Shown here: in pieces, positions 33,642 through 47,889 of the stretch
How the letters are laid out: each line of letters starts with the position of its first letter
Numbering within the stretch: the first letter of the stretch is position 1
Source of the DNA: Apostichopus japonicus
Lineage: Eukaryota > Echinodermata > Holothuroidea > Aspidochirotida > Stichopodidae
Direction of reading: 5' to 3'
DNA: 60,000 bases
Assembly (NCBI RefSeq): GCF_037975245.1
Contig: NC_092580.1
Span: 17,372,001 to 17,432,000, forward strand
The notes under the pieces: model-generated
Databases searched by the model: none
Told to the model about the DNA's origin: nothing
What the model saw: the letters and a program-made list of their open reading frames with translations, nothing else
Translations under genes and position numbers: made by a program

Positions 33642-35425
33642 CCCACTCCCCATACAGGAGTCTGTAGGTACGCTGTTGGGTAGTTCAGTAGGTAGGTCTG
33701 TGGGTTGGTCTGTCAGTAGGTCTGTGGGTTGTTTGGTAGGTATGTCGGTAGGTTATTAGGTACATAAATTTGAAAAGAATTATCAAGCATGTTTTGACCA
33801 AATATTGCAATAATTAAAACATTCATATATAGTTATATCAAATGTATACTTAATTGTGCATATATGAAATTGATATATGGGCATATATGAAATGGTTAAA
33901 TGGTATGTTGATGGTGCATGTTTATGGTGCATTATTGATGATAAATAAGTATATTTTGATCAAAGTTTCCAATTTTATTTATTAACGTCAACGTGCAGGC
34001 CCTATTTAATATAACTGCTATAAAAAAACAAATGTGTAAATGCAATAATAATTTTTACTGTAAGAACTAGCATGTGACATAAAATGAAATAGACATACCA
34101 AATGTAATATACAATAGCATATAATATAAACATTCACATATACATAATTATGATTAGAGTTGATATCTGATTATTATGTATATAAAAATGGATATAAATA
34201 TATACATATATATCTATATAGGTAGGTCTATATCTAGTTATGTCAATAGATATAGGTAAGTCAGTGTGTCTGTAGGTTGTTGGGTAGGTGAGGTATTCTA
34301 TCTCATGTATGTTCTATCTAATGCATATATATCTAGTGATCTATTCAACGCATGTGTCTATGTTTAATCTATCTAATACATGTAACAAATGTGCCAATTT
34401 CAGGTATGTAATATATTTATCTAACTTATCGACTAATGTTATGTATATCTAATGTTTCGTATGTAAACGGTTAGTGTATGCATGCAAATGTATTGCATGT
34501 ATGCATCTATCTAATGTGCCTATCTATTGCATCTATGCAATGTATGTCTTATATTCTGTATCTATATGAATGTTTCTTTATCATGTATCTATAGAACTCT
34601 TTATTAATTATCTATATAAAATATGTATTTCATGTCTGAATGATGTGTTTCTACATAATCTTCCAATCTAATGTATACATGTAATGTATCTATCTCATGT
34701 ATGTCTCTTTGTCATGTATCTATACAATCTATGTATCTAATAGCTCAATCTAATATGTAAATAACATAATGTAATGCATGTATGCTTGCTGGTTTGCCTG
34801 CTGGCTTCTTTATGGCTGGTTAGGCTTTTCTGGTTGATTTGTTTATTTGCTTGCTGTTGGTCAGAGTGATTGCTTGCTGGTTTGTTTGCTTGCTTGCTGA
34901 TTTGTTCGTATTTATTGTGGGTTCCCTGGGTTCCTTGATGGTTTGCTCGTTTGTCGGTTTGTGTGCATGGTTGCTTGCTTGTTTCCCCCTTGATTGCTGG
35001 TTGATTTGTTTCCCTGTGTGTTTTGTTGTTTTTTGTTTGTGCTTTTTGCTTGCTTCCTGTTTGTCTTGTGGATTGCTTGCTTGTGTTCTGGTTTGTTTGC
35101 ATGTTCTTTGTTTTGTCTGTTTCGTGTATATGGTTGGTTCGATTGATTGGTGTTTTGTTTGCTTGCTTGTTGGTTGATTTGTTTCTTGTGGGTTTGTTTG
35201 ATGGATTGCTGTTTGTCTGGTGGATTGCTTGCTTGGATGTACGTTTTTTTGCTTGTTCTTCATTTTTGTTTGTTTCTTTGTGGATCATTCATTTGCTTTC
35301 TTGCTGGTTTGTTTGCTTGCTCGCTGCTTATTTGAATTCATGCTTGTTTGTTGATTTTGATCTTGCTGGTATGTTTGCTTGCTTCCTGGCTTACTTCTCT
35401 TTCTTGTAAGCTTGCTTGATAGCTT

Positions 35426-36633
35426 GTTTTTTTTTTCTCTCATAGATTTGCTTGAATGCTTGCTGGTTTGTTAGAGTGATTCTACTGTTTGTTTTTAATT
35501 CTCGCTTGTTGTTTAATTTCAATCTTGTTGGTATGTTTGCTTGCTTGCGGGCTTACTTCTATTTCTTGTAAGCTAGTTTATGCTTGTTTTTTTTTTCTCT
35601 CTCGTAGATTTGCTTGAATGCTTGCTGGTTGTTAGAGTGATTCCTTGCTGGTAAGTTTGCTTGCTTGCTGGCTTACTTCTATTTCTTATAAGCTTGCTTG
35701 ATTGCTTGTATTTTTTTCTCGTAGATTTGCTTGAATGCTTGCTGGCTGTTAGAGTGATTCCTTGCTGGTAAGTTTGCTTGCTTGCTGGCTTACTTCTATT
35801 TCTTATCAGCTTGCTTGATAGCTTGTTTTTTTTTCTCGTAGATTTGCTTGAATGCTTGCTGGTTGTTAGAGTGTGTCCTTGCTGATAAGTTTGCTTGCTT
35901 GCTGGCTTACTTCTTTTTTTTGTAAGCTTGCTTGATTGCTTGTATTTTTTTCTCGTAGATTTGCTTGAATGCTTGCTGGCTGTTAGAGTGATTCCTTGCT
36001 GGTAAGTTTGCTTGCTTGCTGGCTTACTTCTTTTTTTTGTAAGCTTGCTTGATAGCTTTTTTTTTTTCTCTCGTAGATTTGCTTGAATGCTTGCTGGTTG
36101 TTAGAGTGTGTCCTTGCTGATAAGTTTGCTTGCTTGCTGGCTTACTTCTTTTTTTTGTAAGCTTGCTTGATCGCTTGTTTTTTTTTCTCGTAGATTTGCT
36201 TGAATGCTTGCTGGTTGTTAGAGTGTGTCCTTGCTGATAAGTTTGCTTGCTTGCTGGCTTACTTTTTTTTTTGTAAGCTTGCTTGATAGCTTTCTTTTTT
36301 TTTTTCTCGTAGATTTGCTTGAATGCATACTGGTTGTTAGAGTGATTCCTTGCTGGTATGTTTGCTTGCTTGTTTGCTTGCTTGCTGGCTAACTTCTATT
36401 TCTTATAAGCTTGTTTGATAGCTTTTTTTTTTTCTCGTAGATTTGCTTGTATGCTTGCTGGTTGTTAGAGTGATTCCTTGCTGGTAAGTTTGCTTGCTTT
36501 GCTGGCTTACTTTTTTTTTTGTAAGCTTGCTTGATCGCTTGTTTTTTTTTTTTCTCGTAGATTTGCTTGAATGCTTGCTTGTTTGCTGAAGTTATTCCTT
36601 GCTGGTATGTTTGCTTGCTTGCTGTTTTTTTTT
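35426..36633 (+). repeat. 117-bp monomer array upstream of BamHI block, U5 (10 monomers)
   Basis: Ten monomer starts between about 35441 and 36553, in the same order as U4 up to the ninth. Confidence 0.95.
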
Positions 36634-37995
36634 TCTAGTTGGTTTGCTCGGATCCTCGAATGTTTGCTCGTTTGTCTGCTGCTTTATTTGCTCTGTGGTT
36701 TGTTTGCTCGCTCGCTCGCTCGCTGATGTGTTGTTTTTTTTTGGCTCCCCACGGTTCCTTGCTTGTTTGCTCGTTTGTCGGTTTGTGTGTGTTATTGCTC
36801 TCTTATTTCCCCTTGATTGCTGGATGATTTGTTTCCCTGTGCGTTTTGTTGTTTGTTGGGTGTGTTTTTTTGTTTGTTTTTTTTTCTGCTTGTTTGTTTT
36901 TTTCTGCCTTTTTTTCTCTTTTCTCTTTACCTCTTTGGTATGTTTGCTTGCTTGTTTTCGTTTCTCTCTCTTAGAATTGCTTGAATGCTTGCTGGTTGTT
37001 AGAGTGTGTCCCTGCTGGTAAGTTTGTTTGCTTGCTTGCTGGCTTGCTTCTATTTCTTGTAAGCTTGCTTGACAGCTTGTTTTTTTTTTTCTCTCGTCGA
37101 TTTGCTTGAATGCTTGCTGGTTTGTTAGAGTGATTTTACTGTTTGTTTTTAATTCTCGCTTGTTGTTTGATTTCAATCTTGTTGGTATGTTTGCTTGCTT
37201 GCGGGCTTACTTCTATTTCTTGCAAGCAAGCTTACGCTTGTTTTTTTTTTTCTCTCGTAGATTTGCTTGTATGCTTGCTGGTTGTTAGAGTGATTCCTTG
37301 CTGGTAAGTTTGCTTGCTTGCTGGCTTACTTCTATTTCTTATAAGCTTGTTTGATAGCTTTTTTTTCTTTTTTTTTTCCTCATAGATTTGCTTGAATGCT
37401 TGCTGGTTGTTAGAGTGATTCCTTGCTGGTAAGTTTGCTTGCTTGCTGGCTTACTTCTTTTTTTTGTAAGCTTGCTTGATAGCTTGTTTTTTTTTTCTCG
37501 TAGATTTGCTTGAATGCTTGCTGGCTGTTAGAGTGATACCTTGCTGGTAAGTTTGCTTGCTTGCTGGCTTACTTCTTTTTTTTGTAAGCTTGCTTGCTGC
37601 TTGTTTTTTTTCTCTCGTAGATTTGCTTGAATGCTTGCTGGTTTGTAAGAGTGATTCTGCTGTTTTTTTTTCAATTCTTGCTTGTGTGTTTGATTTCAAT
37701 CTTGTTGGTATGTTTGCTTGCTTGCTGGCTTACTTCTATTTCTTTTAAGCCTGCTTGATAGGCTCTTTTTTCCCTCGTAGATATGCTTGCTTGTTGTTAG
37801 AGTGATTCTTGCTGATTCGTTTGTTTGTTGATTGCTCCATTTGCTCGCTGGTCTTTTCACTGGTTTGTTTGCTTGCTCGCTGATTTGTTTAAAGGTTTGC
37901 TTGTTTGTCTGTTTGTCAGTTTGTGTGCATGTTTGTTTGTTTGCTTGTTCCCCCATGATTGCTGGTTGATTTGTTTCCCTGTGTGCTTTGTTGCT

Positions 37996-38279
37996 AATTC
38001 GTCCCTTGTTTCACGCACTGACGAATATACATATTATTTTATTTTGTTTTACGTAGTGACGAATGTTTTTAAAACATTTATATGGCCTTAAAAATTGTTC
38101 TACATCCTTTAAATTTGAAACGGCTATAAAATATAATTTGTTGTCTGTAACATAAAATTAGGATACTGCTTGAAAGGTATTATTTGTGATCAAACATTCA
38201 GTTGCAAAGCAGTGAATTGATTTGGATCGTGATAGATAACTTTCTAACATTCGTCAGTACGCGAAACAAGGGACAAATT
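37996..38279. mobile_element. MITE-like element, U5 copy
   Basis: Element unchanged; the flank 10 bp to its left has a T to C change. Confidence 0.7.
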
Positions 38280-39634
38280 GTGTATGTTGTTTTGTTTTTA
38301 TTGTTGTGTGTTCTTGTCTGCTTGCTCACTAGTATTTTCTTTTCTTGTGAGCTTGTTTTGTTATGTTGCATGTTGGTATATTTGAATGCATGTTTGTTTA
38401 GTTGCTTGCTTGATGGATAGTTGCATTGTAGCTGGTGTCTATGTTTTTGCTGTTAGTTTGTCCGCTCGTTTGCTGGTTGTTTTGTTTTCTCGCTTGCTGA
38501 ATAGTTTTGTAGTAGCTGTTGGATTGATTGCTGGTGAGTTTGTGTGTTTGGGCTTGCCTGCTGGTTTATGTTCTTTTCCTGTGGGCTTGTTTGCTTGTCG
38601 ATTTGTTTGCTTGCTGGTATATTTTAACGCATGATGGTGTTTTGTGTTGGTTTGTTTGCTTGCTGGGTGGGTGGATAGGTTTGTGGTAGCCTAGCTGTGT
38701 GATTGATTGCTGGTGTCTTTGGTGTTCTTGTGTGTCTGCTAGTTTTTTGCTAGGTTTGTTTGGTTGTTACTTGTTGGATTGATTTCTTGTGGGTTTGTTT
38801 GCTTGCTAACTGGTTGTGCTGCTTGCTTGATATTTTGCTCATTTATCTCATTTATCTATCTATTAAATATAGGCCATGTTAAATGAATCTACTGTCTCTA
38901 GCTAATGTAGGCTGATCTATGTAATGTATCGATGTAATACATGTATCTAATGTATCTCTCTAATGTATGTATCTAAATAATATATGTATCTAAAATAGTG
39001 TATGTACTGTATCTATGGTAATAGTGTAAATAGTTAATAGGATGATTAATAAATGCATGTATGTATATTTGATTAAGTAATGCATACATATAATATATAC
39101 TAGTAAGTATGTAATGTATTGAATTAATGTATGTAACAGATGTTCTTATCTACCTAAAGAATCGATCTATCTAATATATCTTTGTAATGTATCTACCTAG
39201 GTCTGTAGGTTGTTCTGTATGTAGGTCTGTGGGTAGGTCTGTAGGTAGGTCAGTAGCTAGTTTTTTATTTTTATTTTATTTTTTTATTTTTTTGGATATA
39301 GGTAGGTCTGTATGTAGGTCAGTAGGTATGTCTGTAGGTACATCAGTATGTCAGTCATTAGGTAGGTCTGTGACTTTGTCCGTGGGTAGGTCTGTAGGTA
39401 GGTCAGTAGCTATTTTTTAATTTTTTAATTTTTTTAAATATTTTTTACATAGCCAGAGTGAACAATAGCCATGAAGATTGACATAACTTAAGAGCTAATA
39501 TAGGCTGTAAGGCCCTATAATAGAAATCCACATGGGCCAATCAGTGGTTCACAGCAGCTTAGGAACTACTGACGGGTGGGGGGGTTGGTGGCCCCCTCAT
39601 CCCAGAAGCACACCCAAGCAGTGCCGTGGGAGGT

Positions 39635-39754
39635 GCGCACTATACATGACCTAAACTGAAAGCATCCGGAGATTCAGAACAGTTCGGGCATCCAGATTGC
39701 AAAAGAACACCTCTCGGTCAAGGATTGGGTGATCAGTGCCTAAAAAATACACCG
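39635..39754 (+). pseudogene. 5S rRNA-like sequence, U5 copy
   Basis: No difference from the U1 copy is visible. Confidence 0.4.
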
Positions 39755-41539
39755 CCCACTCCCCATACAGGAGTCTGTAGGTACGCTGTTGGGTAGTTCA
39801 GTAGGTAGGTCTGTGGGTTGGTCTGTCAGTAGGTCTGTGGGTTGTTTGGTAGGTATGTCGGTAGGTTATTAGGTACATAAATTTGAAAAGAATTATCAAG
39901 CATGTTTTGACCAAATATTGCAATAATTAAAACATTCATATATAGTTATATCAAATGTATACTTAATTGTGCATATATGAAATTGATATATGGGCATATA
40001 TGAAATGGTTATATGGTATGTTGATGGTGCATGTTTATGGTGCATTATTGATGATAAATAAGTATATTTTGATCAAAGTTTCCAATTTTATTTATTAACG
40101 TCAACGTGCAGGCCCTATTTAATATAACTGCTATAAAAAAACAAATGTGTAAATGCAATAATAATTTTTACTGTAAGAACTAGCATGTGACATAAAATGA
40201 AATAGACATACCAAATGTAATATACAATAGCATATAATATAAACATTCACATATACATAATTATGATTATAGTTGATATCTGATTATTATGTATATAAAA
40301 ATGGATATAAATATATACATATATATCTATATAGGTAGGTCTATATGTAGTTATGTCAATAGATATAGGTAAGTCAGTGTGTCTGTAGGTTGTTGGGTAG
40401 GTGAGGTATTCTATCTCATGTATATTCTATCTAATGCATATATATCTAGTGATCTATTCAACGCATGTGTCTATGTTTAATCTATCTAATACATGTAACT
40501 AATGTGCCAATTTCAGGTATGTAATATATTTATCTAACTTATCGACTAATGTTATGTATATCTAATGTTTCGTATGTAAACGGTTAGTGTATGCATGCAA
40601 ATGTATTGCATGTATGCATCTATCTAATGTGCCTATCTATTGCATCTATGCAATGTATGTCTTATATTCTGTATCTATATGAATGTTTCTTTATCATGTA
40701 TCTATAGAACTCTTTATTAATTATCTATATAAAATATGTATTTCATGTCTGAATGATGTGTTTCTACATAATCTTCCAATCTAATGTATACATGTAATGT
40801 ATCTATCTCATGTATGTCTCTTTGTCATGTATCTATACAATCTATGTATCTAATAGCTCAATCTAATATGTAAATAACATAATGTAATGCATGTATGCTT
40901 GCTGGTTTGCCTGCTGGCTTCTTTATGGCTGGTTAGGCTTTTCTGGTTGATTTGTTTATTTGCTTGCTGTTGGTCAGAGTGATTGCTTGCTGGTTTGTTT
41001 GCTTGCTTGCTGATTTGTTCGTATTTATTGTGGGTTCCCTGGGTTCCTTGATGGTTTGCTCGTTTGTCGGTTTGTGTGCATGGTTGCTTGCTTGTTTCCC
41101 CCTTGATTGCTGGTTGATTTGTTTCCCTGTGTGTTTTGTTGTTTTTTGTTTGTGCTTTTTGCTTGCTTCCTGTTTGTCTTGTGGATTGCTTGCTTGTGTT
41201 CTGGTTTGTTTGCATGTTCTTTGTTTTGTCTGTTTCGTGTATATGGTTGGTTCGATTGATTGGTGTTTTGTTTGCTTGCTTGTTGGTTGATTTGTTTCTT
41301 GTGGGTTTGTTTGATGGATTGCTGTTTGTCTTGTGGATTGCTTGCTTGGATGTACGTTTTTTTGCTTGTTCTTCATTTTTGTTTGTTTCTTTGTGGATCA
41401 TTCATTTGCTTTCTTGCTGGTTTGTTTGCTTGCTCGCTGCTTATTTGAATTCATGCTTGTTTGTTGATTTTGATCTTGCTGGTATGTTTGCTTGCTTCCT
41501 GGCTTACTTCTCTTTCTTGTAAGCTTGCTTGATAGCTTG

Positions 41540-42993
41540 TTTTTTTTTTCTCTCATAGATTTGCTTGAATGCTTGCTGGTTTGTTAGAGTGATTCTACTG
41601 TTTGTTTTTAATTCTCGCTTGTTGTTTAATTTCAATCTTGTTGGTATGTTTGCTTGCTTGCGGGCTTACTTCTATTTCTTGTAAGCTAGTTTATGCTTGT
41701 TTTTTTTTTCTCTCTCGTAGATTTGCTTGAATGCTTGCTGGTTGTTAGAGTGATTCCTTGCTGGTAAGTTTGCTTGCTTGCTGGCTTACTTCTATTTCTT
41801 ATAAGCTTGCTTGATTGCTTGTATTTTTTTCTCGTAGATTTGCTTGAATGCTTGCTGGCTGTTAGAGTGATTCCTTGCTGGTAAGTTTGCTTGCTTGCTG
41901 GCTTACTTCTATTTCTTATCAGCTTGCTTGATAGCTTGTTTTTTTTTTCTCGTAGATTTGCTTGAATGCTTGCTGGTTGTTAGAGTGTGTCCTTGCTGAT
42001 AAGTTTGCTTGCTTGCTGGCTTACTTCTTTTTTTTGTAAGCTTGCTTGATTGCTTGTATTTTTTTCTCGTAGATTTGCTTGAATGCTTGCTGGCTGTTAG
42101 AGTGATTCCTTGCTGGTAAGTTTGCTTGCTTGCTGGCTTACTTCTTTTTTTTGTAAGCTTGCTTGATAGCTTTTTTTTTTTCTCTCGTAGATTTGCTTGA
42201 ATGCTTGCTGGTTGTTAGAGTGTGTCCTTGCTGATAAGTTTGCTTGCTTGCTGGCTTACTTCTTTTTTTTGTAAGCTTGCTTGATCGCTTGTTTTTTTTT
42301 CTCGTAGATTTGCTTGAATGCTTGCTGGTTGTTAGAGTGTGTCCTTGCTGATAAGTTTGCTTGCTTGCTGGCTTACTTTTTTTTTTTGTAAGCTTGCTTG
42401 ATAGTTTTTTTTTTTTTCTCGTAGATTTGCTTGAATGCATACTGGTTGTTAGAGTGATTCCTTGCTGGTATGTTTGCTTGCTTGTTTGCTTGCTTGCTGG
42501 CTAACTTTTTTTTTTTGTAAGCTTGCTTGATAGTTTGTTTTTTTTTCTCGTAGATTTGCTTGAATGCATACTGGTTGTTAGAGTGATTCCTTGCTGGTAT
42601 GTTTGCGTGCTTGTTTGCTTGCTTGCTGGCTAACTTCTATTTCTTATAAGCTTGTTTGATAGCTTTTTTTTTTTCTCGTAGATTTGCTTGTATGCTTGCT
42701 GGTTGTTAGAGTGATTCCTTGCTGGTAAGTTTGCTTGCTTTGCTGGCTTACTTCTTTTTTTTGTAAGCTTGCTTGATCGCTTGTTTTTTTTTTCTCGTAG
42801 ATTTGCTTGAATGCTTGCTGGCTGTTAGAGTGATTCCTTGCTGGTAAGTTTGCTTGCTTGCTGGCTTACTTCTTATTTTTTGTAAGCTTGCTTGATAGCT
42901 TGTTTTTTTTTTTCTCGTAGATTTGCTTGAATGCTTGTTTGTTTGCTGAAGTTATTCCTTGCTGGTATGTTTGCTTGCTTGCTGTTTTTTTTT
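41540..42993 (+). repeat. 117-bp monomer array upstream of BamHI block, U6 (12 monomers)
   Basis: Twelve monomer starts between about 41555 and 42915. Two adjacent near-identical GCATACTGG monomers (about 42418 and 42547) indicate a single local duplication relative to U4. Confidence 0.95.
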
Positions 42994-44347
42994 TCTAGTT
43001 GGTTTGCTCGGATCCTCGAATGTTTGCTCGTTTGTCTGCTGCTTTATTTGCTCTGTGGTTTGTTTGCTCGCTCGCTGATGTGTTGTTTTTTTTTGGCTCC
43101 CCACGGTTCCTTGCTTGTTTGCTCGTTTGTCGGTTTGTGTGTGTTATTGCTCTCTTATTTCCCCTTGATTGCTGGATGATTTGCTTCCCTGTGCGTTTTG
43201 TTGTTTGTTGGGTGTGTTTTTTTGTTTGTTTTTTTTTCTGCTTGTTTGTTTTTTTCTGCCTTTTTTTCTCTTTTCTCTTTACCTCTTTGGTATGTTTGCT
43301 TGCTTGTTTTCGTTTCTCTCTCTTAGAATTGCTTGAATGCTTGCTGGTTGTTAGAGTGTGTCCCTGCTGGTAAGTTTGTTTGCTTGCTTGCTGGCTTGCT
43401 TCTATTTCTTGTAAGCTTGCTTGATAGCTTGTTTTTTTTTTTCTCTCGTCGATTTGCTTGAATGCTTGCTGGTTTGTTAGAGTGATTTTACTGTTTGTTT
43501 TTAATTCTCGCTTGTTGTTTGATTTCAATCTTGTTGGTATGTTTGCTTGCTTGCGGGCTTACTTCTATTTCTTGCAAGCTAGCTTACGCTTGTTTTTTTT
43601 TTTCTCTCGTAGATTTGCTTGTATGCTTGCTGGTTGTTAGAGTGATTCCTTGCTGGTAAGTTTGCTTGCTTGCTGGCTTACTTCTATTTCTTATAAGCTT
43701 GTTTGATAGCTTTTTTTTCTTTTTTTTTTCCTCATAGATTTGCTTGAATGCTTGCTGGTTGTTAGAGTGATTCCTTGCTGGTAAGTTTGCTTGCTTGCTG
43801 GCTTACTTCTTTTTTTTGTAAGCTTGCTTGATAGCTTGTTTTTTTTTTCTCGTAGATTTGCTTGAATGCTTGCTGGCTGTTAGAGTGATACCTTGCTGGT
43901 AAGTTTGCTTGCTTGCTGGCTTACTTCTTTTTTTTGTAAGCTTGCTTGCTGCTTGTTTTTTTTCTCTCGTAGATTTGCTTGAATGCTTGCTGGTTTGTAA
44001 GAGTGATTCTGCTGTTTTTTTTTCAATTCTTGCTTGTGTGTTTGATTTCAATCTTGTTGGTATGTTTGCTTGCTTGCTGGCTTACTTCTATTTCTTTTAA
44101 GCCTGCTTGATAGGCTCTTTTTTCCCTCGTAGATATGCTTGCTTGTTGTTAGAGTGATTCTTGCTGATTCGTTTGTTTGTTGATTGCTCCATTTGCTCGC
44201 TGGTCTTTTCACTGGTTTGTTTGCTTGCTCGCTGATTTGTTTAAAGGTTTGCTTGTTTGTCTGTTTGTCAGTTTGTGTGCATGTTTGTTTGTTTGCTTGT
44301 TCCCCCATGATTGCTGGTTGATTTGTTTCCCTGTGTGTTTTGTTGCT

Positions 44348-44631
44348 AATTCGTCCCTTGTTTCACGCACTGACGAATATACATATTATTTTATTTTGTT
44401 TTACGTAGTGACGAATGTTTTTAAAACATTTATATGGCCTTAAAAATTGTTCTACATCCTTTAAATTTGAAACGGCTATAAAATATAATTTGTTGTCTGT
44501 AACATAAAATTAGGATACTGCTTGAAAGGTATTATTTGTGATCAAACATTCAGTTGCAAAGCAGTGAATTGATTTGGATCGTGATAGATAACTTTCTAAC
44601 ATTCGTCAGTACGCGAAACAAGGGACAAATT
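44348..44631. mobile_element. MITE-like element, U6 copy
   Basis: No difference from the other copies is visible. Confidence 0.7.
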
Positions 44632-45984
44632 GTGTATGTTGTTTTGTTTTTATTGTTGTGTGTTCTTGTCTGCTTGCTCACTAGTATTTTCTTTTCTTGT
44701 GAGCTTGTTTTGTTATGTTGCATGTTGGTATATTTGAATGCATGTTTGTTTAGTTGCTTGCTTGATGGATAGTTGCATTGTAGCTGGTGTCTATGTTTTT
44801 GCTGTTAGTTTGTCCGCTCGTTTGCTGGTTGTTTTGTTTTCTCGCTTGCTGAATAGTTTTGTAGTAGCTGTTGGATTGATTGCTGGTGAGTTTGTGTGTT
44901 TGGGCTTGCCTGCTGGTTTATGTTCTTTTCCTGTGGGCTTGTTTGCTTGTCGATTTGTTTGCTTGCTGGTATATTTTAACGCATGATGGTGTTTTGTGTT
45001 GGTTTGTTTGCTTGCTGGGTGGGTGGATAGGTTTGTGGTAGCCTAGCTGTGTGATTGATTGCTGGTGTCTTTGGTGTTCTTGTGTGTCTGCTAGTTTTTT
45101 GCTAGGTTTGTTTGGTTGTTACTTGTTGGATTGATTTCTTGTGGGTTTGTTTGCTTGCTAACTGGTTGTGCTGCTTGCTTGATATTTTGCTCATTTATCT
45201 CATTTATCTATCTATTAAATATAGGCCATGTTAAATGAATCTACTGTCTCTAGCTAATGTAGGCTGATCTATGTAATGTATCGATGTAATACATGTATCT
45301 AATGTATCTCTCTAATGTATGTATCTAAATAATATATGTATCTAAAATAGTGTATGTACTGTATCTATGGTAATAGTGTAAATAGTTAATAGGATGATTA
45401 ATAAATGCATGTATGTATATTTGATTAAGTAATGCATACATATAATATATACTAGTAAGTATGTAATGTATTGAATTAATGTATGTAACAGATGTTCTTA
45501 TCTACCTAAAGAATCGATCTATCTAATATATCTTTGTAATGTATCTACCTAGGTCTGTAGGTTGTTCTGTATGTAGGTCTGTGGGTAGGTCTGTAGGTAG
45601 GTCAGTAGCTAGTTTTTTATTTTTATTTTTATTTTATTTTTTTATTTTTTTGGATATAGGTAGGTCTGTATGTAGGTCAGTAGGTATGTCTGTAGGTACA
45701 TCAGTATGTCAGTCATTAGGTAGGTCTGTGACTTTGTCCGTGGGTAGGTCTGTAGGTAGGTCAGTAGCTATTTTTTAATTTTTTTAAATATTTTTTACAT
45801 AGCCAGAGTGAACAATAGCCATGAAGATTGACATAACTTAAGAGCTAATATAGGCTGTAAGGCCCTATAATAGAAATCCACATGGGCCAATCAGTGGTTC
45901 ACAGCAGCTTAGGAACTACTGACGGGTGGGGGGGTTGGTGGCCCCCTCATCCCAGAAGCACACCCAAGCAGTGCCGTGGGAGGT

Positions 45985-46104
45985 GCGCACTATACATGAC
46001 CTAAACTGAAAGCATCCGGAGATTCAGAACAGTTCGGGCATCCAGATTGCAAAAGAACACCTCTCGGTCAAGGACTGGGTGATCAGTGCCTAAAAAATAC
46101 ACCG
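45985..46104 (+). pseudogene. 5S rRNA-like sequence, U6 copy
   Basis: One substitution, T to C at 46075, within the box C-like segment (GGACTGGGTG). Confidence 0.4.
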
Positions 46105-47889
46105 CCCACTCCCCATACAGGAGTCTGTAGGTACGCTGTTGGGTAGTTCAGTAGGTAGGTCTGTGGGTTGGTCTGTCAGTAGGTCTGTGGGTTGTTTGGT
46201 AGGTATGTCGGTAGGTTATTAGGTACATAAATTTGAAAAGAATTATCAAGCATGTTTTGACCAAATATTGCAATAATTAAAACATTCATATATAGTTATA
46301 TCAAATGTATACTTAATTGTGCATATATGAAATTGATATATGGGCATATATGAAATGGTTATATGGTATGTTGATGGTGCATGTTTATGGTGCATTATTG
46401 ATGATAAATAAGTATATTTTGATCAAAGTTTCCAATTTTATTTATTAACGTCAACGTGCAGGCCCTATTTAATATAACTGCTATAAAAAAACAAATGTGT
46501 AAATGCAATAATAATTTTTACTGTAAGAACTAGCATGTGACATAAAATGAAATAGACATACCAAATGTAATATACAATAGCATATAATATAAACATTCAC
46601 ATATACATAACTATGATTAGAGTTGATATCTGATTATTATGTATATAAAAATGGATATAAATATATACATATATATCTATATAGGTAGGTCTATATGTAG
46701 TTATGTCAATAGATATAGGTAAGTCAGTGTGTCTGTAGGTTGTTGGGTAGGTGAGGTATTCTATCTCATGTATATTCTATCTAATGCATATATATCTAGT
46801 GATCTATTCAACGCATGTGTCTATGTTTAATCTATCTAATACATGTAACTAATGTGCCAATTTCAGGTATGTAATATATTTATCTAACTTATCGACTAAT
46901 GTTATGTATATCTAATGTTTCGTATGTAAACGGTTAGTGTATGCATGCAAATGTATTGCATGTATGCATCTATCTAATGTGCCTATCTATTGCATCTATG
47001 CAATGTATGTCTTATATTCTGTATCTATATGAATGTTTCTTTATCATGTATCTATAGAACTCTTTATTAATTATCTATATAAAATATGTATTTCATGTCT
47101 GAATGATGTGTTTCTACATAATCTTCCAATCTAATGTATACATGTAATGTATCTATCTCATGTATGTCTCTTTGTCATGTATCTATACAATCTATGTATC
47201 TAATAGCTCAATCTAATATGTAAATAACATAATGTAATGCATGTATGCTTGCTGGTTTGCCTGCTGGCTTCTTTATGGCTGGTTAGGCTTTTCTGGTTGA
47301 TTTGTTTATTTGCTTGCTGTTGGTCAGAGTGATTGCTTGCTGGTTTGTTTGCTTGCTTGCTGATTTGTTCGTATTTATTGTGGGTTCCCTGGGTTCCTTG
47401 ATGGTTTGCTCGTTTGTCGGTTTGTGTGCATGGTTGCTTGCTTGTTTCCCCCTTGATTGCTGGTTGATTTGTTTCCCTGTGTGTTTTGTTGTTTTTTGTT
47501 TGTGCTTTTTGCTTGCTTCCTGTTTGTCTTGTGGATTGCTTGCTTGTGTTCTGGTTTGTTTGCATGTTCTTTGTTTTGTCTGTTTCGTGTATATGGTTGG
47601 TTCGATTGATTGGTGTTTTGTTTGCTTGCTTGTTGGTTGATTTGTTTCTTGTGGGTTTGTTTGATGGATTGCTGTTTGTCTTGTGGATTGCTTGCTTGGA
47701 TGTACGTTTTTTTGCTTGTTCTTCATTTTTGTTTGTTTCTTTGTGGATCATTCATTTGCTTTCTTGCTGGTTTGTTTGCTTGCTCGCTGCTTATTTGAAT
47801 TCATGCTTGTTTGTTGATTTTGATCTTGCTGGTATGTTTGCTTGCTTCCTGGCTTACTTCTCTTTCTTGTAAGCTTGCTTGATAGCTTG

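Larger units (their letters stand above)
28542..34781 (+). repeat. Higher-order unit U4, 6240 bp
   Basis: Landmarks: BamHI 30529, (GCTC)4, MITE-like element 31875-32158, GTAG block 33066-33299, 5S-like 33522-33641. It has eleven monomers before the BamHI block, four more than U3, matching its ~496-bp greater length. It carries GCTTGACAGCTTG (about 30943) and GCAAGCAAGCTTACG (about 31101); the second variant is shared only with U5. Confidence 0.97.
34782..40894 (+). repeat. Higher-order unit U5, 6113 bp
   Basis: Landmarks: BamHI 36650, (GCTC)4, MITE-like element 37996-38279, GTAG block 39187-39420, 5S-like 39635-39754. It has ten monomers before the BamHI block: relative to U4, the monomer ending in TTATTTTTTGTAAGC before the BamHI block is missing. 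A private change (GTCTGGTGG for GTCTTGTGG) lies at about 35215, and another (GTGTGCTTTG) just left of the MITE-like element. Confidence 0.97.
40895..47244 (+). repeat. Higher-order unit U6, 6350 bp
   Basis: Longest of the homogenised units. Landmarks: BamHI 43010, (GCTC)2, MITE-like element 44348-44631, GTAG block 45539-45778, 5S-like 45985-46104. It has twelve monomers before the BamHI block. With U7 it shares (GCTC)2, GATTTGCTTCCC (about 43178), a GTTTGCGTGC-bearing extra monomer (about 42602) and CATAACTATGATT (about 46606). Confidence 0.97.
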